Shown here: positions 38,394 to 48,401 of the stretch, one piece after another | Layout of the letters: every line of letters starts with the position of its first letter | Position numbering within the stretch: position 1 is the stretch's first letter | Source of the DNA: Qiania dongpingensis | GTDB lineage: Bacteria > Bacillota > Clostridia > Lachnospirales > Lachnospiraceae | Assembly: GCF_014337195.1 (NCBI RefSeq) | Contig: NZ_CP060634.1 | Span: 1,984,001-2,048,000 of the forward strand | Reading direction: 5' to 3' | Length of the DNA: 64,000 nt | Translations under genes and position numbers: made by a program | Notes under the pieces: model-generated | Told to the model about the DNA's origin: nothing | Seen by the model: only the letters and a program-made list of their open reading frames with translations | The model's database searches: none

Positions 38394-38876
38394 ATGAGAG
38401 AAAAAATTTTATCCATGATAGAAAAGAACAGCAGGATTGATGTGAAGGATCTGGCGGCGATGCTCGGCAAAGAAGAGACCGATGTGATGAATGAGATCGC
38501 GGCCATGGAATCGGAAGGGATCATCTGCGGTTATCACACGCTGATAAACTGGGATAAGGTGACGGAGGAAAAGGTCACGGCATTGATTGAGGTGAAGGTT
38601 GCTCCCCAGAGAGGAATGGGTTTTGACAGTATTGCAGAGCGCATTTACCATTATGACGAAGTGCATGCGGTGTATCTGGTATCAGGAGCCTTTGATTTTA
38701 TGGTCATCCTGGAAGGGAAGACCATGAAGGACGTGGCCTTATTTGTCTCCAGCAAGCTGTCTCCGCTGGAGTCCGTGCTGAGTACGGCCACACATTTTGT
38801 ACTGAAAAAGTATAAAGATCACGGTACGGTCCTGGAGGAAAAAACTACAGATGAAAGGATGCTGGTGACGCCATGA
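38394..38876 (+). CDS. Lrp/AsnC-family transcriptional regulator
   Basis: 160 residues. The N-terminal winged HTH (about 1-52) starts REKILSMIEKNSRIDVKDLA and contains the recognition region GKEETDVMNEIAAME. The C-terminal RAM/AsnC effector domain (about 62-145) carries ALIEVKVAPQRGMGFDSIA and VYLVSGAFDFMVILEG. Such regulators sense amino acids. It overlaps the downstream aminotransferase by 4 bases, which it probably controls. Confidence 0.92.
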   Translation: MREKILSMIEKNSRIDVKDLAAMLGKEETDVMNEIAAMESEGIICGYHTLINWDKVTEEKVTALIEVKVAPQRGMGFDSIAERIYHYDEVHAVYLVSGAFDFMVILEGKTMKDVALFVSSKLSPLESVLSTATHFVLKKYKDHGTVLEEKTTDERMLVTP

Positions 38877-40045
38877 GAAATCCCTTGTCAGAGAAAGCCG
38901 TAGCTTTGGAGCCCTCGGGCATCCGTAAATTTTTTGATATTGTCAGTGAAATGCCCGATGCTATCTCTCTTGGAGTGGGAGAGCCGGACTTTGACACTCC
39001 GTGGCATGTCCGGGAAGAAGGAATATATTCCCTGGAAAAAGGCCGGACCTTTTATACCTCCAACGCGGGGCTCAAGGAGCTGAAGCAGGAAATCGGCAGT
39101 TACCTGAAGCGCCGCTGCCAGGTAGAGTACGACCCGGATCATGAGATCATGGTCACAGTGGGCGGCAGTGAGGCGATAGACCTGGCCCTGCGCGCCATGA
39201 TAAATCCCGGTGATGAGGTTCTGATCCCCACACCTTGTTATGTGTCGTATTATCCGTGTGCGGTTCTGGCAGATGCCGTTCCGGTCGTTATAGAGCTGAA
39301 GGAAGAAAATGAATTCCGGCTGACGGCAGAGGAGCTGATTGCCCATATCACACCGAAGACAAAGGTACTGATACTTCCTTTTCCCAATAATCCTACGGGG
39401 GCCATCATGGAAAGAAAGGATCTGGAGCCCATAGCTGAGGTGGTGCGGGAAAAGGATATCATGGTCATCACAGATGAAATTTATTCCGAACTGACCTACA
39501 GCGGAAATCATGTGACGATCGCTTCCCTTCCTGGAATGTGGGAGAGGACTGTCCTGATCAACGGATTTTCCAAGGCCTATGCCATGACCGGATGGCGGCT
39601 GGGATATACGGCGGCCCCCAGGATGATCCTGGAACAGATGCTCAAAATCCATCAGTATGCCATCATGTGCGCCCCCACCACGAGCCAGTATGCCGCGGTG
39701 GAAGCGATGCGGAACGGGGATGACGACGTGGCGATGATGAGAGAGTCCTATGACCAGAGACGCAGGTTCGTTCTAAAGACGTTGAAGGAGATGGGATTGT
39801 CCTGTTTTGAGCCGAAAGGAGCGTTTTATGTATTTCCCAATATCAAGCGGTTTGGCATGAGCTCAGAAGAATTCGCGGAGACTCTTCTAAAAGAAGAAAA
39901 AGTGGCGGTGGTGCCGGGCAGCGCCTTTGGTTCCTGCGGCGAGGGGTTCATCCGTATTTCCTATGCGTATTCGCTGAAAGCGCTGAAGGAAGCATTGGGC
40001 CGTGTGGGACGTTTTGTGAAACGCCTGGAGGAAAAGGGGAAATGA
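38873..40045 (+). CDS. Aspartate/aromatic-type aminotransferase (PatA-like)
   Basis: A 390-residue PLP enzyme of class I. LSLGVGEPDFDTPWH-type N-terminus, FPNNPTGAIMERKDLEP, and the Schiff-base Lys in INGFSKAYAMTGWRLGY (about 232). A C-terminal FIRISYAYS carries the Arg that binds the substrate carboxylate. It is paired with an Lrp-type regulator and overlaps trmL. The substrate is not determined by reading. Confidence 0.9.
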   Translation: MRNPLSEKAVALEPSGIRKFFDIVSEMPDAISLGVGEPDFDTPWHVREEGIYSLEKGRTFYTSNAGLKELKQEIGSYLKRRCQVEYDPDHEIMVTVGGSEAIDLALRAMINPGDEVLIPTPCYVSYYPCAVLADAVPVVIELKEENEFRLTAEELIAHITPKTKVLILPFPNNPTGAIMERKDLEPIAEVVREKDIMVITDEIYSELTYSGNHVTIASLPGMWERTVLINGFSKAYAMTGWRLGYTAAPRMILEQMLKIHQYAIMCAPTTSQYAAVEAMRNGDDDVAMMRESYDQRRRFVLKTLKEMGLSCFEPKGAFYVFPNIKRFGMSSEEFAETLLKEEKVAVVPGSAFGSCGEGFIRISYAYSLKALKEALGRVGRFVKRLEEKGK

Positions 40046-40542
40046 TGAATATTGTGCTCCTGGAACCGGAGATGCCGGCCAACACCGGAAATATCGGCAG
40101 GACTTGTGTGGCTACGGGAAGCCGTCTGCACTTGATTGAGCCTCTGGGATTCAAGATCAACGAAAAGTCGCTGAAACGGGCGGGACTGGACTATTGGGAT
40201 AGTCTGGATGTGACGGTATATGACAATTATCCGGATTTTCTGGAACGGAATCCGGAGGCCAGGAAACGGATCTATATGGCTACCACGAAAGGACTGAATG
40301 TATACACGGAGGTGTCTTATGAGCCGGATGCCTATATCATGTTCGGAAAAGAAAGTGCCGGTATCCCGGAAGAGATTTTGGTGGAGCACCGGGATACGGC
40401 CATTCGGATTCCGATGATAGGCGATATCCGCTCTCTGAATTTAGCGAACTCTGTGGCGGTTGTTTTGTATGAAGCCCTGCGCCAGAATGGGTTTTCCCAT
40501 ATGAGGACGCAGGGAAAGCTGCACAGGCTTGAATGGTTTTGA
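40042..40542 (+). CDS. trmL: tRNA (cytidine/uridine-34-2'-O)-methyltransferase TrmL
   Basis: A 166-residue SPOUT methyltransferase that 2'-O-methylates the wobble base of tRNA-Leu isoacceptors. MNIVLLEPEMPANTGNIGRTC, FGKESAGIPEEIL and IRSLNLANSVAVVLYEA form the SAM-binding knot. The length is typical. It overlaps the aminotransferase gene by 4 bases. Confidence 0.95.
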   Translation: MMNIVLLEPEMPANTGNIGRTCVATGSRLHLIEPLGFKINEKSLKRAGLDYWDSLDVTVYDNYPDFLERNPEARKRIYMATTKGLNVYTEVSYEPDAYIMFGKESAGIPEEILVEHRDTAIRIPMIGDIRSLNLANSVAVVLYEALRQNGFSHMRTQGKLHRLEWF

Positions 40543-40546
40543 CAGA

Positions 40547-40579
40547 AAAAGACCTGCACCGGGGGGATGCAGGTCTTTT
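40547..40579 (+). terminator. Intrinsic terminator after trmL
   Basis: AAAAAGACCTGCA/TGCAGGTCTTTT stem around a GGGG-rich loop. Confidence 0.85.
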
Positions 40580-40809
40580 GAGTTATGGAATCTAATTGGA
40601 CCGTTAAACGGTCGAAAGGGGCAATTAGACAGTAACCACAATCCATGTGGTCTTAACTTCGTAATCATTATATAATAGAAACCCGTTAAAAAGCCGCTAT
40701 GAAAAGCGGGATATCCGTTAAAATACCGTTAAGAAAGTAAAACCGAATGGTATTCTCCTTATGTTTTTTTCTTCATATGATAAATCAAAGAAACTTAAAG
40801 GTCGAATAT

Positions 40810-41934
40810 ATGATATATGTGGTTTCCGGGGGAGATACTTTATATGGGATTTCACAGGAGTTCGGAGTGCCGGAAGAGCGGATCGAATACGATAATCAAC
40901 TATATGGACAGAGCCATCTTGCAGAAGGCCAGGCGTTATATATCGCGGCTGGAGATGCGGTTAAAATCCGCCCGATGTATGTGACCGGTTATGCGTACCC
41001 CTATGTAGAAAGAACGGTTCTGCAGGAATCCCTGCCGATTCTCAATGAGCTTTTGGTGTTCTCCTTCGGGTTCACACTGCAGGGCGCTTTGGTCTATCCG
41101 CAGGCAGACGATCTGTGGCTTGTGGAGCTGGCATGGAATTACGGCATTTCTCCGATGCTCGTCCTGACGCCCTTTGGGCCGGACGGTAAATTCAATAATT
41201 ATTTGATACAGACCATTGTTCAGGATGCGGCAATCCGGAATACTCTGATTCAGAATCTTCTGACGGCAGTCCGTGACAGGGGGTATGCAGGGGTGGATGT
41301 GGATTTCGAATACATTTTACCCCAGGACAGAGAGGCATATGCAGGGTTTGTGGGAGAACTGAGAAGCGTGATGAATGCCAATGGATACATAGTATCTGTG
41401 GCTCTGGCTCCAAAGACCTCGGCTGATCAGCCGGGACTGATCTATGAGGGAGTGGATTACCGGCTGCTGGGACAGAATGCGGACCATGTGTTTCTGATGA
41501 CATACGAATGGGGATACACTTATGGACCTCCCATGGCGGTGGCTCCGTTAAATAAGGTGAGGGAAGTGGTGGACTATGCCGTGCAGGAGATACCTGCCCA
41601 AAAGATCATTATGGGAATTCCCAACTATGCTTATGATTGGACCCTTCCGTTTACCCGGGGAACCAGTGAGGCAAGAGTGATCGGGAATGTGGAGGCCGTA
41701 CAAATAGCGGCAGCCCAGGGCGCGGCGATACAGTTTGACGATGTGGCCCAAAGCCCCCATTTTACCTATTGGGAAAATGGGATACAGCATGAAGTGTGGT
41801 TTGAGGACGTGCGGAGCATCGAGGCGAAGCTGGAATTGGCGGACGCTTATGGGCTTATGGGAGTAGGATATTGGAATCTGATGCGTCCCTTCCGCGCCAA
41901 TTGGCTGCTGCTGCAAAGCCTGATGGGAAAATAA
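40810..41934 (+). CDS. LysM-GH18 protein, SleL/YaaH-like
   Basis: 374 residues. One N-terminal LysM (about 2-46, YVVSGGDTLYGISQEFGVPE) binds glycan, then a GH18 barrel (about 60-370) has the catalytic motif YAGVDVDFEYI and the conserved MTYEWGYTYGPP strand. SleL/YaaH enzymes are N-acetylglucosaminidases degrading spore-cortex fragments and, as here, lack a classical signal peptide. The ATG at 40810 has AAAGG about 9 bases upstream; the frame extends to 40747 but that part resembles no LysM protein start. The gene-free stretch 40580-40809 shows only a TATAAT at 40671. Confidence 0.88.
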   Translation: MIYVVSGGDTLYGISQEFGVPEERIEYDNQLYGQSHLAEGQALYIAAGDAVKIRPMYVTGYAYPYVERTVLQESLPILNELLVFSFGFTLQGALVYPQADDLWLVELAWNYGISPMLVLTPFGPDGKFNNYLIQTIVQDAAIRNTLIQNLLTAVRDRGYAGVDVDFEYILPQDREAYAGFVGELRSVMNANGYIVSVALAPKTSADQPGLIYEGVDYRLLGQNADHVFLMTYEWGYTYGPPMAVAPLNKVREVVDYAVQEIPAQKIIMGIPNYAYDWTLPFTRGTSEARVIGNVEAVQIAAAQGAAIQFDDVAQSPHFTYWENGIQHEVWFEDVRSIEAKLELADAYGLMGVGYWNLMRPFRANWLLLQSLMGK

Positions 41935-41939
41935 TTCCA

Positions 41940-42644
41940 TCACTGGTTTTCAAGCATCCGGTAGCCGACTCCAAGCTCGGTCAGTATATATTTGGGGCTG
42001 GCGGGATTCTCCTCCAGCTTCCGGCGTATATTGGCCATATTAACCCGGAGTATCTGATTGTCGTTTACGGCATAGGGCCCCCAGATTTGTTTCAGGATAT
42101 AGTCATAAGTCAGGACTTTTCCGGCATGCTGGCAGAGAAGAGCTATGATCTTGAATTCTATCTGAGTGAAGTGGATCTCTTTTCCTGCCACAGTTACGAG
42201 CCGCCTGTCCAGATCCACTATGAGATCGCCTGCGCTGAACCGGGCAGCCGGTACTCCTGCGGAGGATACTACCTGGTCTGCGTGACGCAGGGCAGTCCGG
42301 ATTCTGGCCGTCAGTTCAGATATGCCGAAGGGCTTTGTAATATAATCATCCGCGCCCAGATCCAGCGCCTGTACTTTCTCAGACTCATGAGTCCTGGCGG
42401 AAACAACGATTATGGGGGTGTGGCACCACTGGCGTATGGAAGACAGGAAATCCAGGCCGTCCATATCAGGAAGTCCCAGGTCCAGCAGGATCAGATCCGG
42501 GCAGTAAGAGGAGATCATGCTTTTCGCCTGGCTGGCGCTTCCGGCCACTACGGCGGTATAGCCGTTTGAATGGAGAATCGTAGTAATAAAGTTACATATG
42601 CTCGCTTCGTCTTCGACGACAAGAATCGTTCGTTTGCTGCTCAT
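41940..42644 (-). CDS. kdpE: KdpE-like OmpR-family response regulator
   Basis: 234 residues. A receiver domain (about 1-120) has phospho-acceptor Asp in DLILLDLGLPDMDG, followed by a winged-helix DNA-binding domain (about 130-230, GKVLTYDYILKQIWGPYA). It overlaps the upstream sensor gene by 4 bases. KdpE normally controls the KdpFABC potassium pump, which is not in this window. Confidence 0.9.
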   Translation of the reverse strand: MSSKRTILVVEDEASICNFITTILHSNGYTAVVAGSASQAKSMISSYCPDLILLDLGLPDMDGLDFLSSIRQWCHTPIIVVSARTHESEKVQALDLGADDYITKPFGISELTARIRTALRHADQVVSSAGVPAARFSAGDLIVDLDRRLVTVAGKEIHFTQIEFKIIALLCQHAGKVLTYDYILKQIWGPYAVNDNQILRVNMANIRRKLEENPASPKYILTELGVGYRMLENQ

Positions 42645-43780
42645 GGTGTTTCCTCCTTTTGTGTCGTAAGTGGCAGGCCGAACCGGAACACCGCCCCTCC
42701 GGAGCGGGAGTTCTCTGCTTTAAAATAACCGTTGTGAGCCTGAACAATGCTTTGGCATACGGACAGCCCTATACCCATGCCGCGGGTAGAATCGCCTCCC
42801 GTGTTCAGTGACTGAAGTTTTCCTTTTTCCAGCATTTTGAGGACCTCTTCTGAAAGACCGCGCCCTCTGTCAGAAACGGCGAAAACAGCGTAGTCTCCGT
42901 CCTTTTCCACATCCAGCAGGATATGGCTGGTATCGCCTGAATGGCGGATTGCGTTCTCCAGGAGATTGATCAGGACCTGCTCGATGAGTATCGGGTCCAT
43001 GGGTACAAATAGGAGCTGATCCGGTACATGGGCGGTTACTTCCAGCTTGGGATATCGTTTTTTGGTCTGAGAGACTGCCTCTGCTACGATTTCCTCGGCC
43101 GCCTCCTCTGTTTTTTTCAGGGCGGTGGGAGAAGAGCTTATTTTTGTCACGATCAGCAGGTTTTCAATCATCCGGATGAGCCATTCTGAATCATCCCGGA
43201 TATCGGCCAGGAGTTTTTTTGCGTTATCACTTAGAACCTCAGTCGTATCGGTCAGCAGTGTGGAGCTGGAGCCAAATATGGATGTCAGAGGAGTGCGGAG
43301 GTCATGGGAAATGGCGCGCAGGAGATTATTCCGGATTTTTTCCTGCTCTGCTACCATCCGGATTTCCTGCTGTTCGTCTGCCAGCTTCTGATTCATTTCA
43401 AAAAGTTCCTTGGCCTGTTTTTCCCGGTCGACAGCCAATTCTGTCTGCCGCTTGGCTTGTGCGGTGAGGGCGCATACCGTGGTGGATACGGCAAAAAGGG
43501 TCAGAAAAGAGACCGGATAGCCGCTGAGGCTGAAATTGAACTGAGAGTAAGGGTAAGTGAAAAAATAGTTGATGCAGAACATACTTACCAGAGAAGCAAA
43601 AATTCCATATAGATATCCTTTTGTTATGCGGGAAATGATGACCACGGCGAGAACAAAGATCAGCGCGGTGTTGTTCTCCGCGCCGGTCAGAGGCTGAAGA
43701 AGCCGGCAGGCGGCGTAAGCGGCCAGCAGAAGGCCCGCGGTTTTCACACAATCGGAAAGTGATAATTCAAATTTACTCAT
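42641..43780 (-). CDS. KdpD-like sensor histidine kinase lacking the N-terminal KdpD/USP part
   Basis: 379 residues. It has the four-helix DUF4118 membrane block of KdpD (about 10-105), a coiled linker, HisKA with the phospho-His in RAISHDLRTPLTSIFGS, and HATPase_c with DRGRGLSEEV and TRGMGIGLSVC. Full KdpD (about 900 residues) carries a KdpD ATP-binding domain and a universal-stress domain in front; both are missing. This short form occurs in Clostridia. Paired with the KdpE-like gene. Confidence 0.87.
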   Translation of the reverse strand: MSKFELSLSDCVKTAGLLLAAYAACRLLQPLTGAENNTALIFVLAVVIISRITKGYLYGIFASLVSMFCINYFFTYPYSQFNFSLSGYPVSFLTLFAVSTTVCALTAQAKRQTELAVDREKQAKELFEMNQKLADEQQEIRMVAEQEKIRNNLLRAISHDLRTPLTSIFGSSSTLLTDTTEVLSDNAKKLLADIRDDSEWLIRMIENLLIVTKISSSPTALKKTEEAAEEIVAEAVSQTKKRYPKLEVTAHVPDQLLFVPMDPILIEQVLINLLENAIRHSGDTSHILLDVEKDGDYAVFAVSDRGRGLSEEVLKMLEKGKLQSLNTGGDSTRGMGIGLSVCQSIVQAHNGYFKAENSRSGGAVFRFGLPLTTQKEETP

Positions 43781-43803
43781 GCCGTTTCCTCCAGGTTTTC
43801 GGT

Positions 43804-45216
43804 CTATGATTTTACTGGACTGCCCTTCGGCAGCGTGAAGATAAATTCTGTCCCGATGCCTTCTGTACTGATCACATCGATGTTTTCATTGTGTGCCGTG
43901 ATGATTTCTTTTGTGATGGAAAGACCAAGCCCCGTTCCGCTCTTATCTTTGCCGCGGGAAGCGTCTGACTTATAGAAACGGCTCCAGATTTTTTTCAGAC
44001 TGTCCTTGGATATTCCGATGCCGCTGTCTTTTACAGAAATAAATATCTTCTCATGGCGTTCATACGTTTCGATCCATATGGTTGCATTGGGACGAGAAAA
44101 TTTTATGGCGTTGTCCACCAGATTATACAGGACCTGCTGGATCTTTCCCATGTCTGCCTGGACAAAGAAGCAGCGCTCGGCAAAGATCAGGTCGAAGTTC
44201 AGATTCTTGGGCTTGCAGATTCCTTCAAAGGCCGCTACCGTATCCCGGATGACCTGATTGATGTCAAAGGCCGTGATATCCAGAAGATTTCCCATGGAAT
44301 CCAAGGACTGCAGAGCCAGCGTGCTGGAGGTCAGCTTAGTCAGTCTGTCCGCCTCAGATATGACAAGCTTCATATATTTCTCATAGAGCTCAGGCGGTAT
44401 CGTACCGTCAATCATGGCCTCCAGATATCCCTTTATGGATGTGAGAGGAGAACGGAAATCGTGGGAGACATTGGATATGAATTTCCGCTGGTCCTCTTCC
44501 TTATTATTGAGCTCATGGGCCATATAATTCAGCGTATCAGCCAGATATCCGATCTCATCCTCCGAATGGAGCTTTAGATTATACTTGAGGTTTCCAGAGG
44601 CGAATTCGTTGGCCGCGGTGGTGATTTGCTTGATGGGCTGGAAGATATAGATCCGGAATATCCATAGGATCACCAGGGAAATGGCGAAGACTATCAGGAA
44701 AGTAATGTATATGATATTGAGGATCCTGTCTCTTACATCGTATATGCCGGATACTGACTGATGAAGAACTACGTATCCATAGGTGCTGAAATTGGCCGAA
44801 ATGGGTGCCGTGACGCTGAGGACAGAATCTTCGAATAATTCATAATAGTGGCCGATGACATAGCGGCCCCTCCCCTGCTCTGAAGGATCGAACCCTTCGA
44901 TGGAAGTGCCCACGGGAAGCCCGTCGCTGCGGTAGACGATCTTCCCCTGCTTTTCCACGATCCAGATATCGGCGTCAAAATAAGAGCCTATGGAAGAGAG
45001 CTGGGGCCCAAGAGAATCAAAATTTATATTGGAGCCGGAATATTTCTGCCGGCAGTTTCCGGCTATCAGGCTGGCTTCATTGTAAAGCTGATCTGCCCGG
45101 TCCCGCTCCAGATATTGGAGTGTCATATTGGATGAGAAAAAGGCGATCGTAATGAAGCCAAGGACGCCGAAGATCAGATAGCCGAATAAAACCTTTACAT
45201 ACAGGGAGACTCTCAT
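43804..45216 (-). CDS. Membrane sensor histidine kinase with HAMP domain
   Basis: 470 residues. Two membrane helices (about 7-30 and 165-190) flank an extracytoplasmic sensing region. HAMP (about 190-242) follows, then HisKA with NVSHDFRSPLTSIKGYLEAM (His about 254) and HATPase_c with VKDSGIGISKDSL and KSGTGLGLSI. It overlaps its regulator gene by 4 bases. The layout resembles PhoR/ResE/WalK-like kinases; the signal is unknown. Confidence 0.92.
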   Translation of the reverse strand: MRVSLYVKVLFGYLIFGVLGFITIAFFSSNMTLQYLERDRADQLYNEASLIAGNCRQKYSGSNINFDSLGPQLSSIGSYFDADIWIVEKQGKIVYRSDGLPVGTSIEGFDPSEQGRGRYVIGHYYELFEDSVLSVTAPISANFSTYGYVVLHQSVSGIYDVRDRILNIIYITFLIVFAISLVILWIFRIYIFQPIKQITTAANEFASGNLKYNLKLHSEDEIGYLADTLNYMAHELNNKEEDQRKFISNVSHDFRSPLTSIKGYLEAMIDGTIPPELYEKYMKLVISEADRLTKLTSSTLALQSLDSMGNLLDITAFDINQVIRDTVAAFEGICKPKNLNFDLIFAERCFFVQADMGKIQQVLYNLVDNAIKFSRPNATIWIETYERHEKIFISVKDSGIGISKDSLKKIWSRFYKSDASRGKDKSGTGLGLSITKEIITAHNENIDVISTEGIGTEFIFTLPKGSPVKS

Positions 45217-45923
45217 CTCTTTACCTCGAATTTATATCCTATGCCCCAGACAGTGGACAGCTGCCACGCCGGGTGGTCGTTGATCTTTTCCCGGAGACGC
45301 TTGATGTGCACGTCCACGGTCCGGGTATCGCCCACGTATTCGTATCCCCAAATGTGATCGAGAAGCTGTTCTCTGGTGAAGACCTGGTTGGGGGAGGACG
45401 CAAGAAAATAGAGGAGCTCCAGCTCCTTCGGAGGCATTTCCACGGAATGTCCCATGTAGATCACAGAGTAATTTGTCAGATTCACGATCAGATCAGGAAA
45501 TTCCACGTATTGTCCCTGCTGCTCCGGTACCGGAAGAGAAGAAGGGGCAGGAGGGACGGCGCGGCGAAGGACCGCTTTTACCCTGGCCACCAGTTCCTTG
45601 GAATCAAAGGGTTTGATGATATAATCATCGGCGCCCAGTTCCAGGCCCAGGACTTTGTCAAAGACCTCTCCTTTGGCGGAAAGCATGATAATGGGAACGG
45701 ACGTGTCTTTTCTCAGCTCTCTGCAGACCTGATACCCGTCGATGCCGGGCAGCATCAGATCCAGGAGGATCAGATCCGGCTGAAAAGCGGGAAAGGCCTG
45801 GAGGGCAGACTCTCCGTCATGCACTATCCGTGTTTCGTAACATTCCTTAAGCAAATATAAAGAAATCAGCTCGGCAATGTTTTCATCATCGTCGACTATC
45901 AGGATCTTCTGTTTGGATGCCAT
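45213..45923 (-). CDS. OmpR/PhoB-family response regulator
   Basis: 236 residues. The receiver domain carries the phospho-Asp in DLILLDLMLPGIDGYQ and the switch segment IMLSAKGEVFDKVLGLELGA; the C-terminal winged helix ends SPNQVFTREQLLDHIWGYE-type (about 180-200) and DTRTVDVHIKRLREKI. It starts 9 bases after mutS2 and may be read from the mutS2 transcript. Confidence 0.93.
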   Translation of the reverse strand: MASKQKILIVDDDENIAELISLYLLKECYETRIVHDGESALQAFPAFQPDLILLDLMLPGIDGYQVCRELRKDTSVPIIMLSAKGEVFDKVLGLELGADDYIIKPFDSKELVARVKAVLRRAVPPAPSSLPVPEQQGQYVEFPDLIVNLTNYSVIYMGHSVEMPPKELELLYFLASSPNQVFTREQLLDHIWGYEYVGDTRTVDVHIKRLREKINDHPAWQLSTVWGIGYKFEVKR

Positions 45924-45932
45924 GTTTTCCTC

Positions 45933-48341
45933 CTATTTGTCATTAGAAAACTGTACGATGGTGACACCGGTCCCGCCTTCCCCAAAATCCCCCAGGCGAT
46001 AGGAGGATACATGGCGGCAGCGCCTCAAAAATTGATGCACGGCATTTTTCAGAGCGCCGGTCCCCCGGCCGTGGATCACTCTCACCTGGGGCAGATGGGC
46101 CAGATAAGCGTCATCGATATATTTATCCAATTCCGGGATGGCTTCGTCGGTCGTCTTTCCGATCAGATTGATCTCCGGGGAGACGGAGGAGGATTTGGAC
46201 ATCCGGATAGAGCCGGAATGACCGTTTTTCTGAATCTCCTTTTTTCCCATATTCCCTATGGGGGTGGATATGGTATCTTCCTGCAGAAGCTCCAGGTCCT
46301 TGATGTTCACCTGGGACCGCAGAATGCCCATTTGGACCGTCACTTCGCCTTTTGGATTGGGCAGGGTGCTGACTGTGCCGTTCAGGTTCATGGACAGTAC
46401 GCGGACGGCGTCGCCCACGCGAAAATCCTCAGGCCGGTAGGCCTTTTTAGGTTTCTGTGCTTTTACTGCCATGCTGCTGTTCACTTTATCCAGGTGGTCA
46501 CGAAGCTTTTTTCGTTCTTTTTCCAGTTCCTTGCCCACGCCGGATTTGGTGGAAAGCCGGTTGATATTCCGGATGGTCTCGTCGGCGGATGCCTTGGCGT
46601 CGGCCAGGATCTTTCTGGCTTCTTCGTTGGCCCGGGCCAGGATTTTTTCCCGATTCTCGTCCAGACGATCCTGCTTTTTCGACAGCTGTTCCCTCAGCAT
46701 GGCGATCTCCGCTTTATAGCTGTTGACCTCCAGCCGTTCCCGTTCCAGCTCCACTCTGTTTTTTTCCAGGTCAGATAGCAGGTCTTCAAAGGCGGTGTCT
46801 TCACTGCCGATGCGTTTTCTGGCATCTTCTATGATGTATTCGGGAAGGCCGAGTTTTTTCGATATGGCAAACGCGTTGCTCTTTCCAGGTATACCTATCA
46901 GCAGACGGTAAGTGGGCCGAAGGGTGTCCACGTCAAATTCACAGCAGGCATTTTCCACACCGTCTGTGGACAGTGCGTACACCTTGAGCTCGCTATAATG
47001 GGTCGTGGCCATGGTCCGTACCTTCATATTGTGCAGGAATGTGAGGATGGAGATCGCCAGCGCGGCTCCCTCCGTGGGGTCCGTTCCCGCCCCCAGCTCG
47101 TCAAACAGGACCAGAGAACGGCTGTCCGCTTTTTCCAGGATGGAAACGATGTTGGTCATGTGGGATGAAAAGGTGCTGAGACTTTGCTCAATGCTCTGTT
47201 CATCACCGATATCAGCGAATACCTCGTCAAAGACTGCCAGCTGAGAGCCTTCAAAGGCAGGGATATGGAGACCACTCTGCCCCATCAGGGTAAAGAGCCC
47301 CACAGTCTTCAGAGAAACTGTTTTGCCGCCGGTATTGGGACCGGTGATAATCAGCAGGTCAAATTCCTTTCCCAGCTCTGCGGTGATCGGAACTACGGTC
47401 CGGGGATCCAGAAGCGGATGCCTGGCATCCTTGATATAAAGATATCCCTCTGTGTTGAAGACTGGCTCCGTACATTTATAATGGGCGGAAAGAGCTGCTC
47501 TGGCAAAGATAAAGTCCAGACGTCCGAGAAGCTCGTAATCAGACTCCAGATAAACAGCCTGTTCCGCAGCGGAGCTGCTGAGAACGGCCAGGACCGCTTC
47601 TATTTCTTTCTGTTCCTGGGCTTCCAGCTCCCGGAGCTCGTTGTTCAGGCGGATGACCGCCATGGGTTCAATAAAATAGGTGGACCCGGTGGAGGACTGA
47701 TCGTGTATCATTCCCGGCACCTGGGCTTTATATTCTGCCTTGACCGGCAGGCAGTAGCGTCCGTCGCGGGTTGTGATGACGGCATCCTGCAGATAGGCGC
47801 GGTTTCCGTTCAGAAGGGTGTTTAACTGGCTGTGGATACGCTCTCCGGTGACCCGGATGGAGCGGCGCACATGGCGCAGCCCGGAGCTGGCGTCATCGCT
47901 CATCTCTTCCTCGGACAGGATACACCTTTGTATTTCCTGATTCAGTGGAGTCAGAGGCTCCAGCAGGCTGAATGCTTCTGTTAAGGAATCGGCAATGCCG
48001 TCTTCCATATTGCTTCTTCCATAGGACTTTACCCTGGCCGTAGCGGATAAAAGGCTGCTGATATGAAGAAGCTCGGACATGCCAAGGACGCCTCCAATCT
48101 GAAGACGTTTCAGGGAACCGCGGATATCATGGACGCCGGAGAAGGACAAAGGTCCGTTGTGAATGATCCGTGACACTGCGTCGGAGGTCTCCCTCTGGGC
48201 CAGACGGATGTCGTCGATATGGGTCATGGGCTCCAGTGTCCGGCACAGTTCTCTGCCGGAAGGTGTGGAAGCATGATCCGTTAAGTTTTCAATTATTTTA
48301 TCAAATTCCAAAGTATGCAGAACTTTTCGATTCATAGGCAC
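45933..48341 (-). CDS. mutS2: MutS2 (ribosome-splitting/endonuclease ATPase)
   Basis: 802 residues. MutS-like lever/clamp (about 1-300), ATPase domain with Walker A LIITGPNTGGKTVSLKT (about 325) and LVLFDELGAGTDPTEGAA (Walker B), a long coiled coil (about 510-610), a KOW-like segment, and a C-terminal Smr domain with VRVIHGRGTGALKNAV. MutS2/RqcU acts on collided ribosomes and recombination intermediates. Full-length, ATG start. First of five minus-strand genes. Confidence 0.95.
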   Translation of the reverse strand: MPMNRKVLHTLEFDKIIENLTDHASTPSGRELCRTLEPMTHIDDIRLAQRETSDAVSRIIHNGPLSFSGVHDIRGSLKRLQIGGVLGMSELLHISSLLSATARVKSYGRSNMEDGIADSLTEAFSLLEPLTPLNQEIQRCILSEEEMSDDASSGLRHVRRSIRVTGERIHSQLNTLLNGNRAYLQDAVITTRDGRYCLPVKAEYKAQVPGMIHDQSSTGSTYFIEPMAVIRLNNELRELEAQEQKEIEAVLAVLSSSAAEQAVYLESDYELLGRLDFIFARAALSAHYKCTEPVFNTEGYLYIKDARHPLLDPRTVVPITAELGKEFDLLIITGPNTGGKTVSLKTVGLFTLMGQSGLHIPAFEGSQLAVFDEVFADIGDEQSIEQSLSTFSSHMTNIVSILEKADSRSLVLFDELGAGTDPTEGAALAISILTFLHNMKVRTMATTHYSELKVYALSTDGVENACCEFDVDTLRPTYRLLIGIPGKSNAFAISKKLGLPEYIIEDARKRIGSEDTAFEDLLSDLEKNRVELERERLEVNSYKAEIAMLREQLSKKQDRLDENREKILARANEEARKILADAKASADETIRNINRLSTKSGVGKELEKERKKLRDHLDKVNSSMAVKAQKPKKAYRPEDFRVGDAVRVLSMNLNGTVSTLPNPKGEVTVQMGILRSQVNIKDLELLQEDTISTPIGNMGKKEIQKNGHSGSIRMSKSSSVSPEINLIGKTTDEAIPELDKYIDDAYLAHLPQVRVIHGRGTGALKNAVHQFLRRCRHVSSYRLGDFGEGGTGVTIVQFSNDK

Positions 48342-48401
48342 TCTCCTCGGCTATTAGTATACCAAACTTTTTGTGATTTGGGAAAAAATTTGTTAAAACA
48401 C

